A stretch of 64,000 nucleotides of DNA. It comes from Glandiceps talaboti (lineage: Eukaryota; Hemichordata; Enteropneusta; Spengelidae). The notes under the pieces were generated by a model. That model saw nothing but the letters and a program-made list of their open reading frames with translations. It was not told the origin of the DNA and ran no database searches. Shown here piece by piece: positions 63,135 to 64,000 of the stretch (position 1 is the first letter of the stretch; the number at the start of each line of letters is the position of its first letter). Where the stretch lies: NCBI RefSeq assembly GCF_964340395.1, contig NC_135563.1:5286922-5350921 (forward strand). The letters run 5' to 3'. The position numbers and the translations under genes were made by a program.

Positions 63135-64000
63135 TTTGATTTGATTTGATTTATTTCAGTATGCAGAAAACAATTGCAACTGTTACAATAAACATTAATA
63201 TGCTGGGATAATACAGAAAAGCTAAACAAAATTATTCCCAAACTCATGTTCTAACTCCATGCTAAGCTTCGTTTGTATTTGTTCGACATTTCTGCCAGAC
63301 AAATGATAAACCTAGTAGGAAGGCCATCTATGCCAGTGACTTTGTCCTTGCTGATTTGATCAATAATATCGACAATTACAGACTCGTCAACTGCAGATAA
63401 CCCAAAAGAGTTCTGAGATACGTTTTGTTTTGAGTAGAAATCGTGTACATGTTTACGACTTAACTGCCTTTACTTATAGACAGCTTGTTCACTAGTAAAG
63501 ATGCTATCGTTGTAAGAAATCATTAAACTTCCGGGCCACTTTTGAACTATGGAAACTGCTGTCATCATAAAAGGCCAAACTAATGTTTGAACTAGAAGAA
63601 CCTGTTTTTCTAGAAGGTGTTCCCAAACTTCGTAAAGTTTTCCACAGTTCTTTAGCGGACTTAATACACTCCCTTATCTTATAGTAGTCTGCTTTAGCCC
63701 TGGTAACCATTTCACAACATAATCTTTCTCAGACATTTAAATTCTTTTTTACAAAATCATGATTCCCCTCCCTGTTTTCTGAATAGAGAAAGTTCCTTAT
63801 GTTTTAGCTAGATAGCCCATAATGTGTCTGAATCTACCCACTATTTCGACCTTTGCTTGATTGTAACCTCGTTTACTGGAGCAAACATGTCTACTATTTA
63901 GATAAAAGTTGTTCGCAATATTTCCCAAGCTTTATCGACCTTGTCACAGTTGATGACATTAAACCAGTCGGTACTTCTAAGGGCGTTCTGGAATGAGTTA
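63135..64000 (-). mobile_element. Decayed CR1/Jockey-like LINE with internal deletion, running off the window
   Basis: On the minus strand, from 64000 downward, the order is as follows. First the endonuclease end SFQNALRSTDWFNVINCDK, then VDKAWEIL (about 63900-64000), then two stops. Next MVTRAKADYYKIRECIKSAK then ELWKTLRSLG (63710-63600), the linker common in these LINEs. Next VDESVIVDIIDQISKDKVTG then IDGLPTRF (about 63310-63400), the RT fingers. Then an abrupt jump to KYKRSLAWS-stop (about 63245-63275), which looks like the protein's C-terminus, and the 3' end with an AAATC-type tandem tail at 63135-63160. Most of the RT (including the catalytic YADD region) is missing. In-frame stops confirm it is dead. 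Confidence 0.8.

Overview
The window is AT-rich eukaryotic nuclear DNA with almost no dense coding sequence. Four things point to a metazoan with a large, repeat-rich genome, probably a marine invertebrate: one intron-interrupted class A GPCR exon, several decayed non-LTR retrotransposon (LINE) fragments, many non-autonomous inverted-repeat elements, and very long tetranucleotide microsatellites. A lophotrochozoan or invertebrate deuterostome would fit, but I cannot name the species. There are no bacterial operons, CRISPR arrays, rRNA genes or convincing tRNA genes.

Best protein-coding evidence. (1) On + at 49498-49810, the first coding exon of a rhodopsin-like, neuropeptide-type GPCR, ending at a consensus GTAAGT donor; the rest of the gene is not identifiable here. 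(2) On - at 12356-12784, an unrecognised 142-codon frame with a plausible acceptor and a close poly(A) signal, possibly a terminal exon. (3) Weaker candidates: 44386-44853 (+; a Walker-B-like hhhhDGLDE motif as in NACHT/STAND NTPases), 41898-42080 (+; charged, ends at a donor), 16868-17124 (-) and 7424-7567 (+).

Mobile DNA, left to right. Foldback element 1332-1606; tandem TTAA-bounded repeat 1902-2238; poly-G element with terminal inverted repeats (TIRs) and a possible target-site duplication (TSD) 9451-10454; 2.3-kb inverted-repeat element 12796-15090 rich in AGGTCA half-sites and containing a CR1/L2/Rex-like LINE end; retroposon tail with tetranucleotide expansions 15301-15910; TIR family GGCACAAGCTGAG with copies at 18218-18782, 37673-37900 and 62280-62634; L1/Tx1-like LINE fragment 23606-24290; two inverted dispersed pairs (30974-31365 with 39497-39844, and 36074-36418 with 45982-46335); MITE 42998-43243; TTAA-flanked element 57706-58598; CR1/Jockey-like internally deleted LINE 63135-64000 (-). 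Two hairpins at 32479-32573 and 33029-33087 are not explained by these.

The intergenic or intronic DNA between these features is unremarkable AT-rich sequence. Nothing here forms a gene system; the genes are isolated exons, probably of separate genes with long introns. All identity statements are by eye.
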